From: Clostridia bacterium
GTDB lineage: Bacteria > Bacillota > Clostridia > Oscillospirales > Butyricicoccaceae
Direction: 5' to 3'
NCBI GenBank assembly: GCA_017407765.1
Contig: JAFQVZ010000125.1
Span: 1 to 15,108, forward strand
DNA length: 15,108 nt
Positions 1 through 6,436 of the stretch are shown here, one piece after another. Numbering within the stretch: position 1 is the first letter of the stretch; the number at the start of each line of letters is the position of its first letter. Under the pieces are notes generated by a model. The model worked only from the letters and a program-made list of their open reading frames with translations. It was not told the origin of the DNA and searched no databases. The position numbers and the translations under genes were made by a program.

Positions 1-442
1 AGACCATAAAGCTACAGCAAATTCTCCACAAGAAACTTTACTGCATAAAAAAACGCTATAAATAGCACTCAGTTTATTTTCACAACCTATAACTACCATA
101 GCATTAACGCATAGATAATACAGCTTTCACCCCGGTTTGTCTACAACAACTTGCATTTAATCAGATATTCAAAACAATAATCAAAGTTTTATCAATATTT
201 TCGATGATTTCATCTTTTTCCGTCGTATTTCATTAACTTGCATATAATATACATAAATTAATTTTTATTCTTCATTTCGATGAATGCCTATAATTATATA
301 GATATTTTCTATAAAGCTTATATGAGCTAAGCGACTTCTTAATTTTCCATTAACTTTTCATATTAAACCGAAGACGCGATAGCGCATCCGCCTGTCTTTG
401 TGGTATAATGTGTTCAGATAAAAACCCGAAAGGAGCAAATAT
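1..442. other. AT-rich non-coding leader region
   Basis: No credible coding region is visible on either strand. The stretch is strikingly AT-rich compared with the genes to its right, with many short A/T tracts and frequent stops in all frames. It holds the promoter and ribosome binding site of the AIM24 gene at its right end. A TATAAT at 243-248 lacks a convincing -35 partner, so I do not call a second promoter. The part left of about 380 shows nothing else I can identify. Confidence 0.6.
401..409 (+). promoter_or_regulatory. Extended -10 promoter element for the AIM24 unit
   Basis: TGGTATAAT is a perfect extended -10 (TGn plus consensus TATAAT), 33 bases before the ATG at 443. The -35 position, about 381-386, is a poor match, which an extended -10 usually compensates. 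It sits between the AT-rich leader and an AGGAG ribosome binding site at 431-435. Confidence 0.7.
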
Positions 443-1216
443 ATGTATACCATCAGAAACTTTACCGACAACAACGATATCAAAACCCTCGAGCAGCGCG
501 GTGCCTTTACCGTCGTCGAATATCTCCGCGACCTCTCGGTCACTCCCTTTGATGCCCAGATCGCCTATTTCTGCAACGAAATGAATGTCCGCAAGCGCCA
601 GGTCATCTGCGACCTCTCGGTCAGCGATGTCACCACCCAGGCCGGCGCCATGCAGTGGACCGTGGGTGATGTGAATGCCACCACCGGTCTTAAAGGCGTG
701 GGCGACTTCTTCGGCAAGGCTCTCCGCGGCAGCGTCACCGGCGAATCGGCCATCAAGCCCGAATACACCGGCAGCGGCACCCTCGTTCTCGAGCCCACCT
801 ATAAGCATATCATCCTTATCGACGTTGCCGACTGGAACGGCTCTATCGTCCTCGACGACGGCCTCTTCCTCGCCTGCGAATCGAGCCTTAAGCACAAGGC
901 CGTGCCCCGCTCCAACCTCTCGTCGGCAGCGCTGGGCAACGAGGGCCTCTTCAACCTCGGCATTCAGGGCAGCGGCATCCTCTGCCTCGAGTCGGTCTCG
1001 CCCAGAGAAGAGCTTATCGAGATCGAGCTCAAAAACGATGTCCTCAAGGTCGACGGAAATATGGCCATCGCATGGAGCGGCAGCCTCGACTTCACAGTCG
1101 AACGCTCGGGCAAGAGCCTCATCGGCTCGGCCGCATCGGGCGAAGGCCTCGTAAATGTCTACCGCGGCACCGGCAAGGTCCTGCTGGCCCCCGTTTCCAA
1201 AACTCCCGTCAGATAA
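443..1216 (+). CDS. AIM24 family protein
   Basis: A 257-residue cytosolic protein of the AIM24 family (formerly DUF124/TIGR00266), a beta-rich fold related to tubby-C-like domains; its biochemical role in bacteria is unknown. Family hallmarks are clear in the second half: GSGTLVLEPTYKHIILID, then WNGSIVLDDGLFLAC, SSAALGNEGLFNL, PREELIEIELKNDVLKVDG, NMAIAWSGSLDFTVERSGKS and GEGLVNVYRGTGKVLLAPV. Length is normal and no signal peptide or membrane segment is seen. The start is fixed by AGGAG seven bases upstream. It begins a two-gene unit; the next gene starts 30 bases after its stop. AIM24 genes are, as I recall, sometimes found near Ter-type stress clusters, which would fit the TerY-like operon converging on this unit, but that link is inference. 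Confidence 0.93.
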   Translation: MYTIRNFTDNNDIKTLEQRGAFTVVEYLRDLSVTPFDAQIAYFCNEMNVRKRQVICDLSVSDVTTQAGAMQWTVGDVNATTGLKGVGDFFGKALRGSVTGESAIKPEYTGSGTLVLEPTYKHIILIDVADWNGSIVLDDGLFLACESSLKHKAVPRSNLSSAALGNEGLFNLGIQGSGILCLESVSPREELIEIELKNDVLKVDGNMAIAWSGSLDFTVERSGKSLIGSAASGEGLVNVYRGTGKVLLAPVSKTPVR

Positions 1217-1246
1217 CCACTCTCCCCTTATATAAAGGAGCATATC

Positions 1247-2743
1247 ATGACACTTCTCGAGCGTTTCAGGGCGCTGCCCATTGATTTCGAGGCCATCGGC
1301 CTCATTCAGCGCAGCAATAACGACCCCTATTTCTGCACTCCCCTCGGCGCCGACATTATCGGCTGGGCCGGTGTCGACGGCATACACTACTGCACCGTCC
1401 CCGGCCTGGGAGACACGGTGTTCGCCGTCACCCCTATGGATCTCGACCCCTATGTAAACCCCATTGCCAGAAACTTTGAAGAGTTCCTCAGGCTGCTTAT
1501 AACCACAAAGGATCTTGCCGCCGTCCAGCAGGCCTATATGTGGGACCGCGAAGGCTTTGACCGCTTTACCGCCGAAAACCCTCCCCTTCCCAAGGCCGAA
1601 GAAGCCATCGGGGTCATCCGAAGCGCCTTCTCCCTTGAGCCCATAGCCGACCCCTACGGCTACATCACAAGGCTGCAGGCCCTCTTTTCTCCCTCACTTA
1701 TTCCATGGAGCGATGAGTATTATGACGTCACGGGTCTCACCCCTCCAAAGCCTAAGTCGCAGGAATGGAAGGTGTTTTTCGACCATACTAAAGAAGACGA
1801 GGGCATTCTGCGCGAGATAAATGCCTCCTTTACATGGGGCGAGGAAGAGTGGACCGTCCCCGCCGCATATATTTGCCGCGGCGGAATCGTCCTCGATATG
1901 TTCGCATCGGCCTCCTATGAGAAGGTGAAGGAATATATCGACAAGTGGTTCTTCCTTCCCGAAGAAGAGCTGGAAAAATGCGCAGATGACCTCCGCGAGA
2001 GCGATCCTCTAAGCATCCATTTCCGTCTCCATGCCGAGATAAACGGCAAAAGGGTGGGCAGCCACCACGGCTCTCTCTACCGCTATATTCCCCGCACCCT
2101 TTATGCCGAAAAGAACTCTTTCGAGCAGAAGCTCTGCCATTACGGCTTCGACCTCTCTCAGCCCTGGTTCGGTGCCCGCTACTATCTCAGCTGGCCCGAG
2201 GGCGAAAGCAGCCTCGACAGCTTTAACCTCCGTCTTGAGCGCGACCCCCATGAGTTTATGGGCCCTGCCTTCACCACCCCCGGCACCGAGTCTGTCTCCT
2301 TTGCCCATCCTCTGACGGGCGAAGAATATACCCTCAAAGTGACCGAGCTCGAGCAGGGCAGCATGGACCCCTCGCGCCTCCCGTTGGAGAACTTTGAGAT
2401 CCCCACCTGCTACACCGCGATCTGCTATACCCTATCGCCCGAAGCCAAGCGGCGCACCGTCACGGTGAGAGATCTCTCGCCCGGCGACCCTCCCCGCCCC
2501 ATCCCAAAGCCTGCACCCAGCGGCGATCCCCTCGCCTCAAAATACGCCCTCGAGCCTCAGGCGACCGCTGCCATCGGCATTATAGGAGGCGGCGACGGCC
2601 CCACCGCCATAGGCGTGCTTCCCGCATCACGCGGAAGGAATGCCGCCTGCTCGTCCATCTATTTCAGGCAGCCCGACAGCATCACATGGGGCATCACATG
2701 GAATATCAAGCTTATAGAGGATGCCGAGGTCAAGCTGATCTGA
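1247..2743 (+). CDS. Uncharacterised 498-residue protein with GIIGGGDGPTAI motif
   Basis: Real gene: AAGGAG at 1235-1240, six bases before the ATG, and consistent codon use throughout. No signal peptide or membrane helix. The N-terminal ~110 residues (ARNFEEFLRLLITTKDLAAV and an aromatic-rich strand region before it) recall SMI1/KNR4-like (SUKH) proteins, but this is tentative. The middle (about 170-410) is a mixed alpha/beta region of an uncharacterised Firmicutes type. Residues 443-457 carry AIGIIGGGDGPTAIG, a motif otherwise known from the membrane beta subunit of sodium-pumping decarboxylases; here it lies in a soluble protein, so automatic annotation as a decarboxylase subunit would be wrong. 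A tail of about 40 residues ending in DAEVKLI follows. It is the second gene of the AIM24 unit. Function unknown. Confidence 0.85.
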   Translation: MTLLERFRALPIDFEAIGLIQRSNNDPYFCTPLGADIIGWAGVDGIHYCTVPGLGDTVFAVTPMDLDPYVNPIARNFEEFLRLLITTKDLAAVQQAYMWDREGFDRFTAENPPLPKAEEAIGVIRSAFSLEPIADPYGYITRLQALFSPSLIPWSDEYYDVTGLTPPKPKSQEWKVFFDHTKEDEGILREINASFTWGEEEWTVPAAYICRGGIVLDMFASASYEKVKEYIDKWFFLPEEELEKCADDLRESDPLSIHFRLHAEINGKRVGSHHGSLYRYIPRTLYAEKNSFEQKLCHYGFDLSQPWFGARYYLSWPEGESSLDSFNLRLERDPHEFMGPAFTTPGTESVSFAHPLTGEEYTLKVTELEQGSMDPSRLPLENFEIPTCYTAICYTLSPEAKRRTVTVRDLSPGDPPRPIPKPAPSGDPLASKYALEPQATAAIGIIGGGDGPTAIGVLPASRGRNAACSSIYFRQPDSITWGITWNIKLIEDAEVKLI

Positions 2744-2899
2744 TCCCGCCTGCCTGTGAGGATGGTATACTACGAGCTCTCAGACACAAAAGAGCAGGCC
2801 ATGAGCCGCGAGTTCCACCTAAAGCGCCTGAGCCGAAAACAGAAGTGTGAGCTGATAAAAAGCTTCCAAAGACATGAAAATACCCCTGACTCCGACTGA
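2744..2899 (+). pseudogene. 3' remnant of a GIY-YIG endonuclease gene
   Basis: Immediately after the TGA of the 498-residue gene, and in the same frame, the DNA reads SRLPVRMVYYELSDTKEQ and then AMSREFHLKRLSRKQKCELI before a TGA at 2897-2899. This matches the C-terminal half of small YhbQ/UPF0213-type GIY-YIG nucleases (pattern: LPVRLVYYE, about ten residues, then EALKREyqIKkLSRkeKeaLI). The N-terminal half with the GIY and YIG strands and the catalytic arginine is missing, so it cannot be an active nuclease. An ATG at 2762 exists but no ribosome binding site precedes it. Best read as a deletion scar. Its last bases overlap the left arm of the terminator. Confidence 0.7.
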
Positions 2900-2926
2900 T
2901 AACAGCCGGTGTCAGGGGTTGTTTTT
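2882..2926. terminator. Bidirectional intrinsic terminator between convergent units
   Basis: ACCCCTGAC (2882-2890) pairs perfectly with GTCAGGGGT (2911-2919); CCG/CGG can extend the stem inward across one mismatch. The right arm is followed by TTGTTTTT on the + strand, and on the - strand the hairpin is followed by TATTTTC. It lies just past the GIY-YIG remnant stop and just past the barstar stop, so it can end both transcripts. Confidence 0.85.
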
Positions 2927-3215
2927 ATATATTGGGTTTGATCCCCGAAAGATCCATCCACGTCATGCCGCCTCCGGTCTCCCTGCACGCTTCGGCGATC
3001 GTTTCGACGATCTTTCTGCCGTATTCGCTGGACATAATGGCATTTGCGTTCCACAGCCCCACAAAAACACGGTCAAGGTCGGTCAGGCAGTCGTAGAGAG
3101 CATCAAGATTCCTGCCGTAATAGTCGGGCAGGCTGAAGAGCTCTTTGAGATAATCGTGAGCCTTGTCGCGTTCACCTGCGATAAGCTCACAGTTCAGGTC
3201 TATCCTTTTGCTCAT
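2925..3215 (-). CDS. Barstar family ribonuclease inhibitor (immunity protein)
   Basis: A 96-residue cytosolic protein of the barstar family, expected to bind and block the barnase domain encoded by the gene just upstream. The family signature LPDYYGRNLDALYDCLT (residues 29-45) matches the inhibitory helix and loop of barstar: Y32, D38, D42 and T45 correspond to barstar Tyr29, Asp35, Asp39 and Thr42, the residues that fill the barnase active site; Trp38 is replaced by Y41. The start overlaps the toxin stop by four bases (ATGA), and a strong GGGGAGGAG lies just upstream inside the toxin gene, so toxin and inhibitor are translationally coupled. It is the last gene of the long - strand operon, ending at the bidirectional terminator. 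Confidence 0.95.
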   Translation of the reverse strand: MSKRIDLNCELIAGERDKAHDYLKELFSLPDYYGRNLDALYDCLTDLDRVFVGLWNANAIMSSEYGRKIVETIAEACRETGGGMTWMDLSGIKPNI

Positions 3216-4138
3216 TGCTTCTCCTCCCCATATATCAGCTCGAACTTCTGATAATGCATATCGGTGTAATATATCAGGCTCATGTCGTCGGAATAGACGA
3301 TCCTGCGGTCATTTCGCGAGGGAAGGCCGAGGGTGCTGATGTCGCACTCGAAATATTTATGTCCCTCGGGCAGGTGCCCCTCCCGGTTTGCATACACGTC
3401 GCCGCCGATGCACATTCCCGGCGCCACCGAGTCAAGGCTTATGCCGGTGCGCCAGCCTTTGGCTTTGGCCTCGGATTTTGTGATGAAGTTACGGGGCAGC
3501 TTCTTATAATGGGCAAGAAAGGCCATCATATCATCCTTATCGGTATAGCTGCTGTCATAAACCGGCGGCAGCTTTTCGCCCGACACCGCCTGCTGCCCTT
3601 CGCTTCCACGGGTCAGCGGCTGCGAGGGGTCGGGATATATGACCTTCTTGGCCTTCATCAGCTTGTCGGTATAGTCGCCCATGAACATGGCGCTGCGGCT
3701 CTGCACCTCTTTGAAACCGTTGATGGCCGCCTGCTGGCTGTCATAATAGCTCCTGATCTCGCGCAGCAGGTCTTCCCTTGCATCCCGCACCTGCGAAAGA
3801 TCCTTTTCGGCCCTTTCGCAGGCCTCCAGCGCCCGTTCATACTCGAGGTAGTATCCGGGATCGGGCTCGACCGGCTCCTGCCCCTCTTCGAGGCCTTGGT
3901 TGATCTCGTCAACACGCTTTTTCTCTTCCAGATAGGCCATAAAGGCAGCATCGCAGGCCTTTTCCTTCTTCTTATAGGTGTTCTCGGCCTTTTCCTCGGC
4001 ATTTGCCATAAACTTTTTTGTACTTTCGATCCTCACCTCGAGGCTGGGCACGGCCTTCTCCATGGCATCGAGTATTTTATCGGGAAGAAAGGCCTGAAAC
4101 TCGCGCAGCAGATCGATCTTTGCAAATATGACCGCCAT
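3212..4138 (-). CDS. Toxin with helical N-terminus and C-terminal barnase RNase domain
   Basis: 308 residues. Residues 1-165 are strongly helical, probably coiled coil (charged, Lys/Glu/Ala-rich, two long helical stretches split by a Pro/Glu-rich break near 85-95). Residues 166-198 form a Pro/Ser/Gly linker. Residues 199-304 are a barnase-type ribonuclease: KLPRNFITKSEAKAKGW, LDSVAPGMCIGGDVYANREG, FECDI, RRIVYSDD, YYTDMHYQKF. The active-site set appears complete by comparison with barnase: R252 (Arg59), E264 (Glu73), R275 (Arg83), R279 (Arg87), H295 (His102); the Lys27 equivalent is not evident. No signal peptide. The layout is that of a polymorphic toxin: the N-terminus probably docks to the ATPase or a helical partner. 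Strong AGGGAGGAAGG site; barstar follows with a four-base overlap. Confidence 0.93.
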   Translation of the reverse strand: MAVIFAKIDLLREFQAFLPDKILDAMEKAVPSLEVRIESTKKFMANAEEKAENTYKKKEKACDAAFMAYLEEKKRVDEINQGLEEGQEPVEPDPGYYLEYERALEACERAEKDLSQVRDAREDLLREIRSYYDSQQAAINGFKEVQSRSAMFMGDYTDKLMKAKKVIYPDPSQPLTRGSEGQQAVSGEKLPPVYDSSYTDKDDMMAFLAHYKKLPRNFITKSEAKAKGWRTGISLDSVAPGMCIGGDVYANREGHLPEGHKYFECDISTLGLPSRNDRRIVYSDDMSLIYYTDMHYQKFELIYGEEKQ

Positions 4139-4153
4139 AATGCCTTCCTCCCT

Positions 4154-4426
4154 TTAAAGTTCTTCCGATTCTTCCAGTATCTTTGCCGACCTTTCTATCC
4201 TATCGGCAAGGGCGAGGGCGACCTCGCCCTGCTTTGTCATGTTATCCGCCATATTGTTGATGGCTCTGAGGGCATCCCGGCACACCTCGTCCCTCATATA
4301 GGCCGATGCCTCACGGCAGGCCTTTCTTATGTCGGCGGCATCCTTTGCGATCGCCATGGCAAAGTCGTATATCCCGGCGCGGCAGGCCCTCATCTCGTCG
4401 GTGTCGCGTTTGATATCAAGTGTCAC
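4154..4426 (-). CDS. Small helical WXG100-like protein (90 residues)
   Basis: A 90-residue, nearly all-helical protein. It starts with GTG, whose GTGA overlaps the upstream stop by four bases; GGAGG lies ten bases before it. Two helices separated by a turn near residues 43-47 (YMRDE) give the helical-hairpin shape of WXG100 proteins, although no W-x-G is present. The N-terminal segment contains MRACRAGIYDFAMAI and the second helix INNMADNMTKQGEVALALAD. The following toxin gene starts 15 bases after its stop, so it may be the toxin's specific partner or chaperone; that is inference from position and fold. Confidence 0.72.
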   Translation of the reverse strand: MTLDIKRDTDEMRACRAGIYDFAMAIAKDAADIRKACREASAYMRDEVCRDALRAINNMADNMTKQGEVALALADRIERSAKILEESEEL

Positions 4427-4710
4427 TGCCCCACTGCCTCCTTTGCCTGTTCGATAAGCGTGGCTGCCTGCTCGAGGGCCTCAGATATCAGCAGAAGGGC
4501 GTCTTTGTTCTCGCCCAGCTCCTTATATATGCCCTCGCACACAGCCTTGATCTCGTCGATGCCGTCGTCCTCAAAGGTCTCTTCCAGCTTCTTTACGGCA
4601 TTCTCAAGCCTCTGACAGTCGAGTATGACGGCCCTATATGCCATGAGCAGCTTTATCCTCAGCGCTCTGAGCTCTTCACAGCTGACTTCTATCATATCAG
4701 AGCTTGACAT
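4423..4710 (-). CDS. WXG100-like helical-hairpin protein with DDG turn (95 residues)
   Basis: A 95-residue helical protein. Helix one (about 10-44) is followed by FEDDG at 46-50 and helix two (51-93). The DDG turn occupies the same position as in the two tandem paralogues upstream (4 genes form the series) and where WXG100 family proteins carry W-x-G. The start overlaps the upstream gene by 14 bases; an ATG five codons later (4695) overlaps nothing and could also serve, and no strong ribosome binding site separates them. The stop overlaps the next GTG start by four bases. No signal peptide, as expected for WXG100-type proteins. Confidence 0.75.
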   Translation of the reverse strand: MSSSDMIEVSCEELRALRIKLLMAYRAVILDCQRLENAVKKLEETFEDDGIDEIKAVCEGIYKELGENKDALLLISEALEQAATLIEQAKEAVGQ

Positions 4711-5029
4711 TGAGCTTCTTGAGCAGCTCGCGGATCATATCCTGAGCCTGCTCCAGCTTCTCGGCGCTCTTGACATGAGCCGCGCCGTAACTTGAAAGGT
4801 CGCCGTTAAGCAGGTTCTTTATCTCGCCCAGAAGATTTCTGACCTCGCCGGTAACGGTGGTCGTAATGTCCTCTCCGAGGAGCGCTTCGGCCTCGTCGAT
4901 ACGGCTGACAAGGCGGGCATGAATCTCAAGAAGGTCGCTCTCATACTGCTGAAGCAGCCTTCCGAATCTTTTCTGTTCGGCAGGGTCGCGGTCAAGAAGA
5001 CCCTTCATCTGTTCCACACTATATTCCAT
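4697..5029 (-). CDS. Small helical protein related to the end of the 240-residue protein (110 residues)
   Basis: 110 residues, highly helical. Residues 15-36 (DPAEQKRFGRLLQQYE then DLLEI) match residues 149-170 of the 240-residue protein three genes upstream (DPYEREKFAQKLIDYH then DLLEI), so the two share a domain of about 85 residues. A second amphipathic helix follows around 85-107 (KSAEKLEQAQDMIRELLKKL). No W-x-G or DDG turn, so it is a distinct helical type within the cluster. The start overlaps the preceding stop by one base (TAATG) and is preceded by GGGAGGAAGG. Role unknown; likely a structural partner of the hairpin proteins or ATPase. Confidence 0.75.
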   Translation of the reverse strand: MEYSVEQMKGLLDRDPAEQKRFGRLLQQYESDLLEIHARLVSRIDEAEALLGEDITTTVTGEVRNLLGEIKNLLNGDLSSYGAAHVKSAEKLEQAQDMIRELLKKLNVKL

Positions 5030-5361
5030 TACTGCCTTCCTCCCTGTCCGCCTGCCGCCTGCTGTGCTGCAAGAATTGCCTTGGCCTGCTCTTCAAGTGC
5101 CTTCATGATCTCGTCGGCCGCCTTATCAAGCGTGTCGGCCGCAAGCTTTATATATTCGCCTCGCTCGTCTATCCTCTTCTGAATATCCTGAATATACGAG
5201 CCCATCTCGAGATATCCGTCGTCGTGGAAGCTCTCGCCCAGCTTCTTATATTCGCTCCACATAAAGGCCGTCTTGTCTTCAAACTCTTTAAGGTCTTTCA
5301 TAATGCCCAGCGCGAGCTTTTTCATCTCTACCGGGTTAGCCTTCAAACCAAATCCGGGCAT
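5029..5361 (-). CDS. WXG100-like helical-hairpin protein with DDG turn, paralogue 2 (110 residues)
   Basis: 110 residues, a tandem paralogue of the gene just upstream. Shared landmarks: KANPVEMKKL near the N-terminus, EYKKLGESFHDDGY with the DDG turn at 47-49, and a second helix ending LDKAADEIMKALEEQAKA. The C-terminal tail is Gln/Gly/Ala-rich (AAGGQGGRQ). Two helices of similar length around a central turn, size near 100 residues and lack of a signal peptide resemble WXG100/ESAT-6-type proteins, with F-x-D-D-G in place of W-x-G. AAGGAG lies ten bases before the ATG, which is two bases after the previous stop. Confidence 0.8.
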   Translation of the reverse strand: MPGFGLKANPVEMKKLALGIMKDLKEFEDKTAFMWSEYKKLGESFHDDGYLEMGSYIQDIQKRIDERGEYIKLAADTLDKAADEIMKALEEQAKAILAAQQAAGGQGGRQ

Positions 5362-5363
5362 TC

Positions 5364-5699
5364 TTATGCATCTCCTTTGTTCTGTTCGTTCACATTCTGA
5401 ACGGCTGCCCTTGCCGCCGCTTCGGCTTTCAGGGCCTCCATTATCTGCTGGGCCGCAATATCCAGCTGATGGGCAACGAGGCCCATGTGTCCGTTTCGCT
5501 CGGAAATATCCTTTTCGATAAGCCCGAGCACCTCGCCCAGCTGCCTGTAGCCGTCGTCAATATAGCTCAGGCCCAGCTTTTTATATTCCTTCATCAGCTC
5601 GTCAGTCTTGTCGCGGAGGTCGATATAATCCTTGACCAGCGACTGGCTGAGCCTCATTATCTCGATGGGATTGGCCTTAAAAATGTTTTCCTCGGGCAT
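5364..5699 (-). CDS. WXG100-like helical-hairpin protein with DDG turn, paralogue 1 (111 residues)
   Basis: 111 residues. KANPIEIMRL near the N-terminus, EYKKLGLSYIDDGY with the DDG turn at 48-50, second helix with LDIAAQQIMEALKAEAAAR, and a short polar tail. It aligns over its whole length with the next gene downstream, which marks a tandem duplication that has since diverged. The helical hairpin and position of the turn suggest a WXG100-like fold. The ATG overlaps the stop of the 240-residue gene by one base (TAATG), with GAGG ten bases upstream, so translation is coupled. Confidence 0.8.
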   Translation of the reverse strand: MPEENIFKANPIEIMRLSQSLVKDYIDLRDKTDELMKEYKKLGLSYIDDGYRQLGEVLGLIEKDISERNGHMGLVAHQLDIAAQQIMEALKAEAAARAAVQNVNEQNKGDA

Positions 5700-6421
5700 T
5701 ACTGTTTCACCTCGAACTTCCCGAACTTTTCATAAAGCTCTATAAGATATCGGGCGTGCTTCTTTTCGGCGTTTCCCAGCTCGAGGATGGCATCGCCCCT
5801 CTTCTGAATGGCCGCCGCAGTTGCTTCCAGCTGGTCGAGAAGAGAAAGGAAGGTGTGGCTCCCGTTCATATAGGGCCTTGCATCGTTGAGGTGCTCCTTC
5901 ATCCTCCAGCATATCTCAAGCAGGTCGCCGTGATAGTCGATGAGCTTCTGTGCAAACTTTTCCCTCTCGTAGGGGTCCTGATCGATGCCCGCCCTGCCGG
6001 CCGCGGGCTGGGCCGGTGCAGGGGTTACCCCCGCTACATTGGACGAGGTCACAGTCACGCCCATGCCGCTCTCTTTGGCCTTGCCCACCTCGGCGATCTT
6101 CTCGTCTATCCTCTCCAGCATGGCCTTGATATCCCAGTCGCAGAGAGGGCGGCTGGACACATTTCCGGCATTCTGAGCCGCCGAGTAATAGCCCTCAAAC
6201 CGTGCCGCTGCGGCATCTTTATCGCCGCCGCACTCCTTAAGTATACGCTTCATGGCATAGTCGTAATGGCCGTCGGCCATAAGGTCGTTTATCGAGACTC
6301 CCTCAAGGGCCGATTCCATGACCGGGTCAAGCTCGCTCAGAGCATCCTGCATTCCCGAATTATCGGGTATGACGCCCGAGCCGTTTGTGAGCACCAGCTT
6401 TTTAACTTTTTCTTCACCCAT
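5699..6421 (-). CDS. Two-part helical protein of unknown function (240 residues)
   Basis: I place the start at the ATG at 6421 because AGAAGG (6430-6435) lies eight bases before it; a GTG at 6430 overlaps that site and is unlikely. Residues 1-115 are an acidic, partly helical domain I do not recognise. Residues 120-148 are a Thr/Val/Pro/Ala-rich linker (for example TPAPAQPAAG). Residues 149-235 are helical and match the stand-alone 110-residue protein at 4697-5029 through DPYEREKFAQKLIDYH and DLLEI. It begins 15 bases after the ATPase stop, so it is probably an accessory or adaptor of the ATPase that carries one copy of a helical module also made separately. Confidence 0.78.
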   Translation of the reverse strand: MGEEKVKKLVLTNGSGVIPDNSGMQDALSELDPVMESALEGVSINDLMADGHYDYAMKRILKECGGDKDAAAARFEGYYSAAQNAGNVSSRPLCDWDIKAMLERIDEKIAEVGKAKESGMGVTVTSSNVAGVTPAPAQPAAGRAGIDQDPYEREKFAQKLIDYHGDLLEICWRMKEHLNDARPYMNGSHTFLSLLDQLEATAAAIQKRGDAILELGNAEKKHARYLIELYEKFGKFEVKQ

Positions 6422-6429
6422 GAATGTCA

Positions 6430-6435
6430 CCTTCT
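6430..6435 (-). promoter_or_regulatory. Ribosome binding site deciding the start of the 240-residue protein
   Basis: AGAAGG on the - strand, eight bases before the ATG at 6421. It excludes the upstream GTG at 6430, which overlaps it. Confidence 0.6.
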
Positions 6436-6436
6436 G

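Noticed and set aside
1..442. CRISPR array, tRNA or riboswitch in the AT-rich leader
   Set aside because: No regular repeats, no cloverleaf and no GC-rich conserved stem were found.
350..1387. - strand open frame opposite AIM24
   Set aside because: AIM24 is unmistakable on the + strand, with promoter and ribosome binding site.
2573..2617. Oxaloacetate decarboxylase beta subunit
   Set aside because: Only a short motif matches; the rest of the protein is soluble and unrelated.
3215..4615. Long + strand open frame across the toxin and two small genes
   Set aside because: It spans several real genes on the other strand, including barnase with intact active site, and reads as a compositional shadow.
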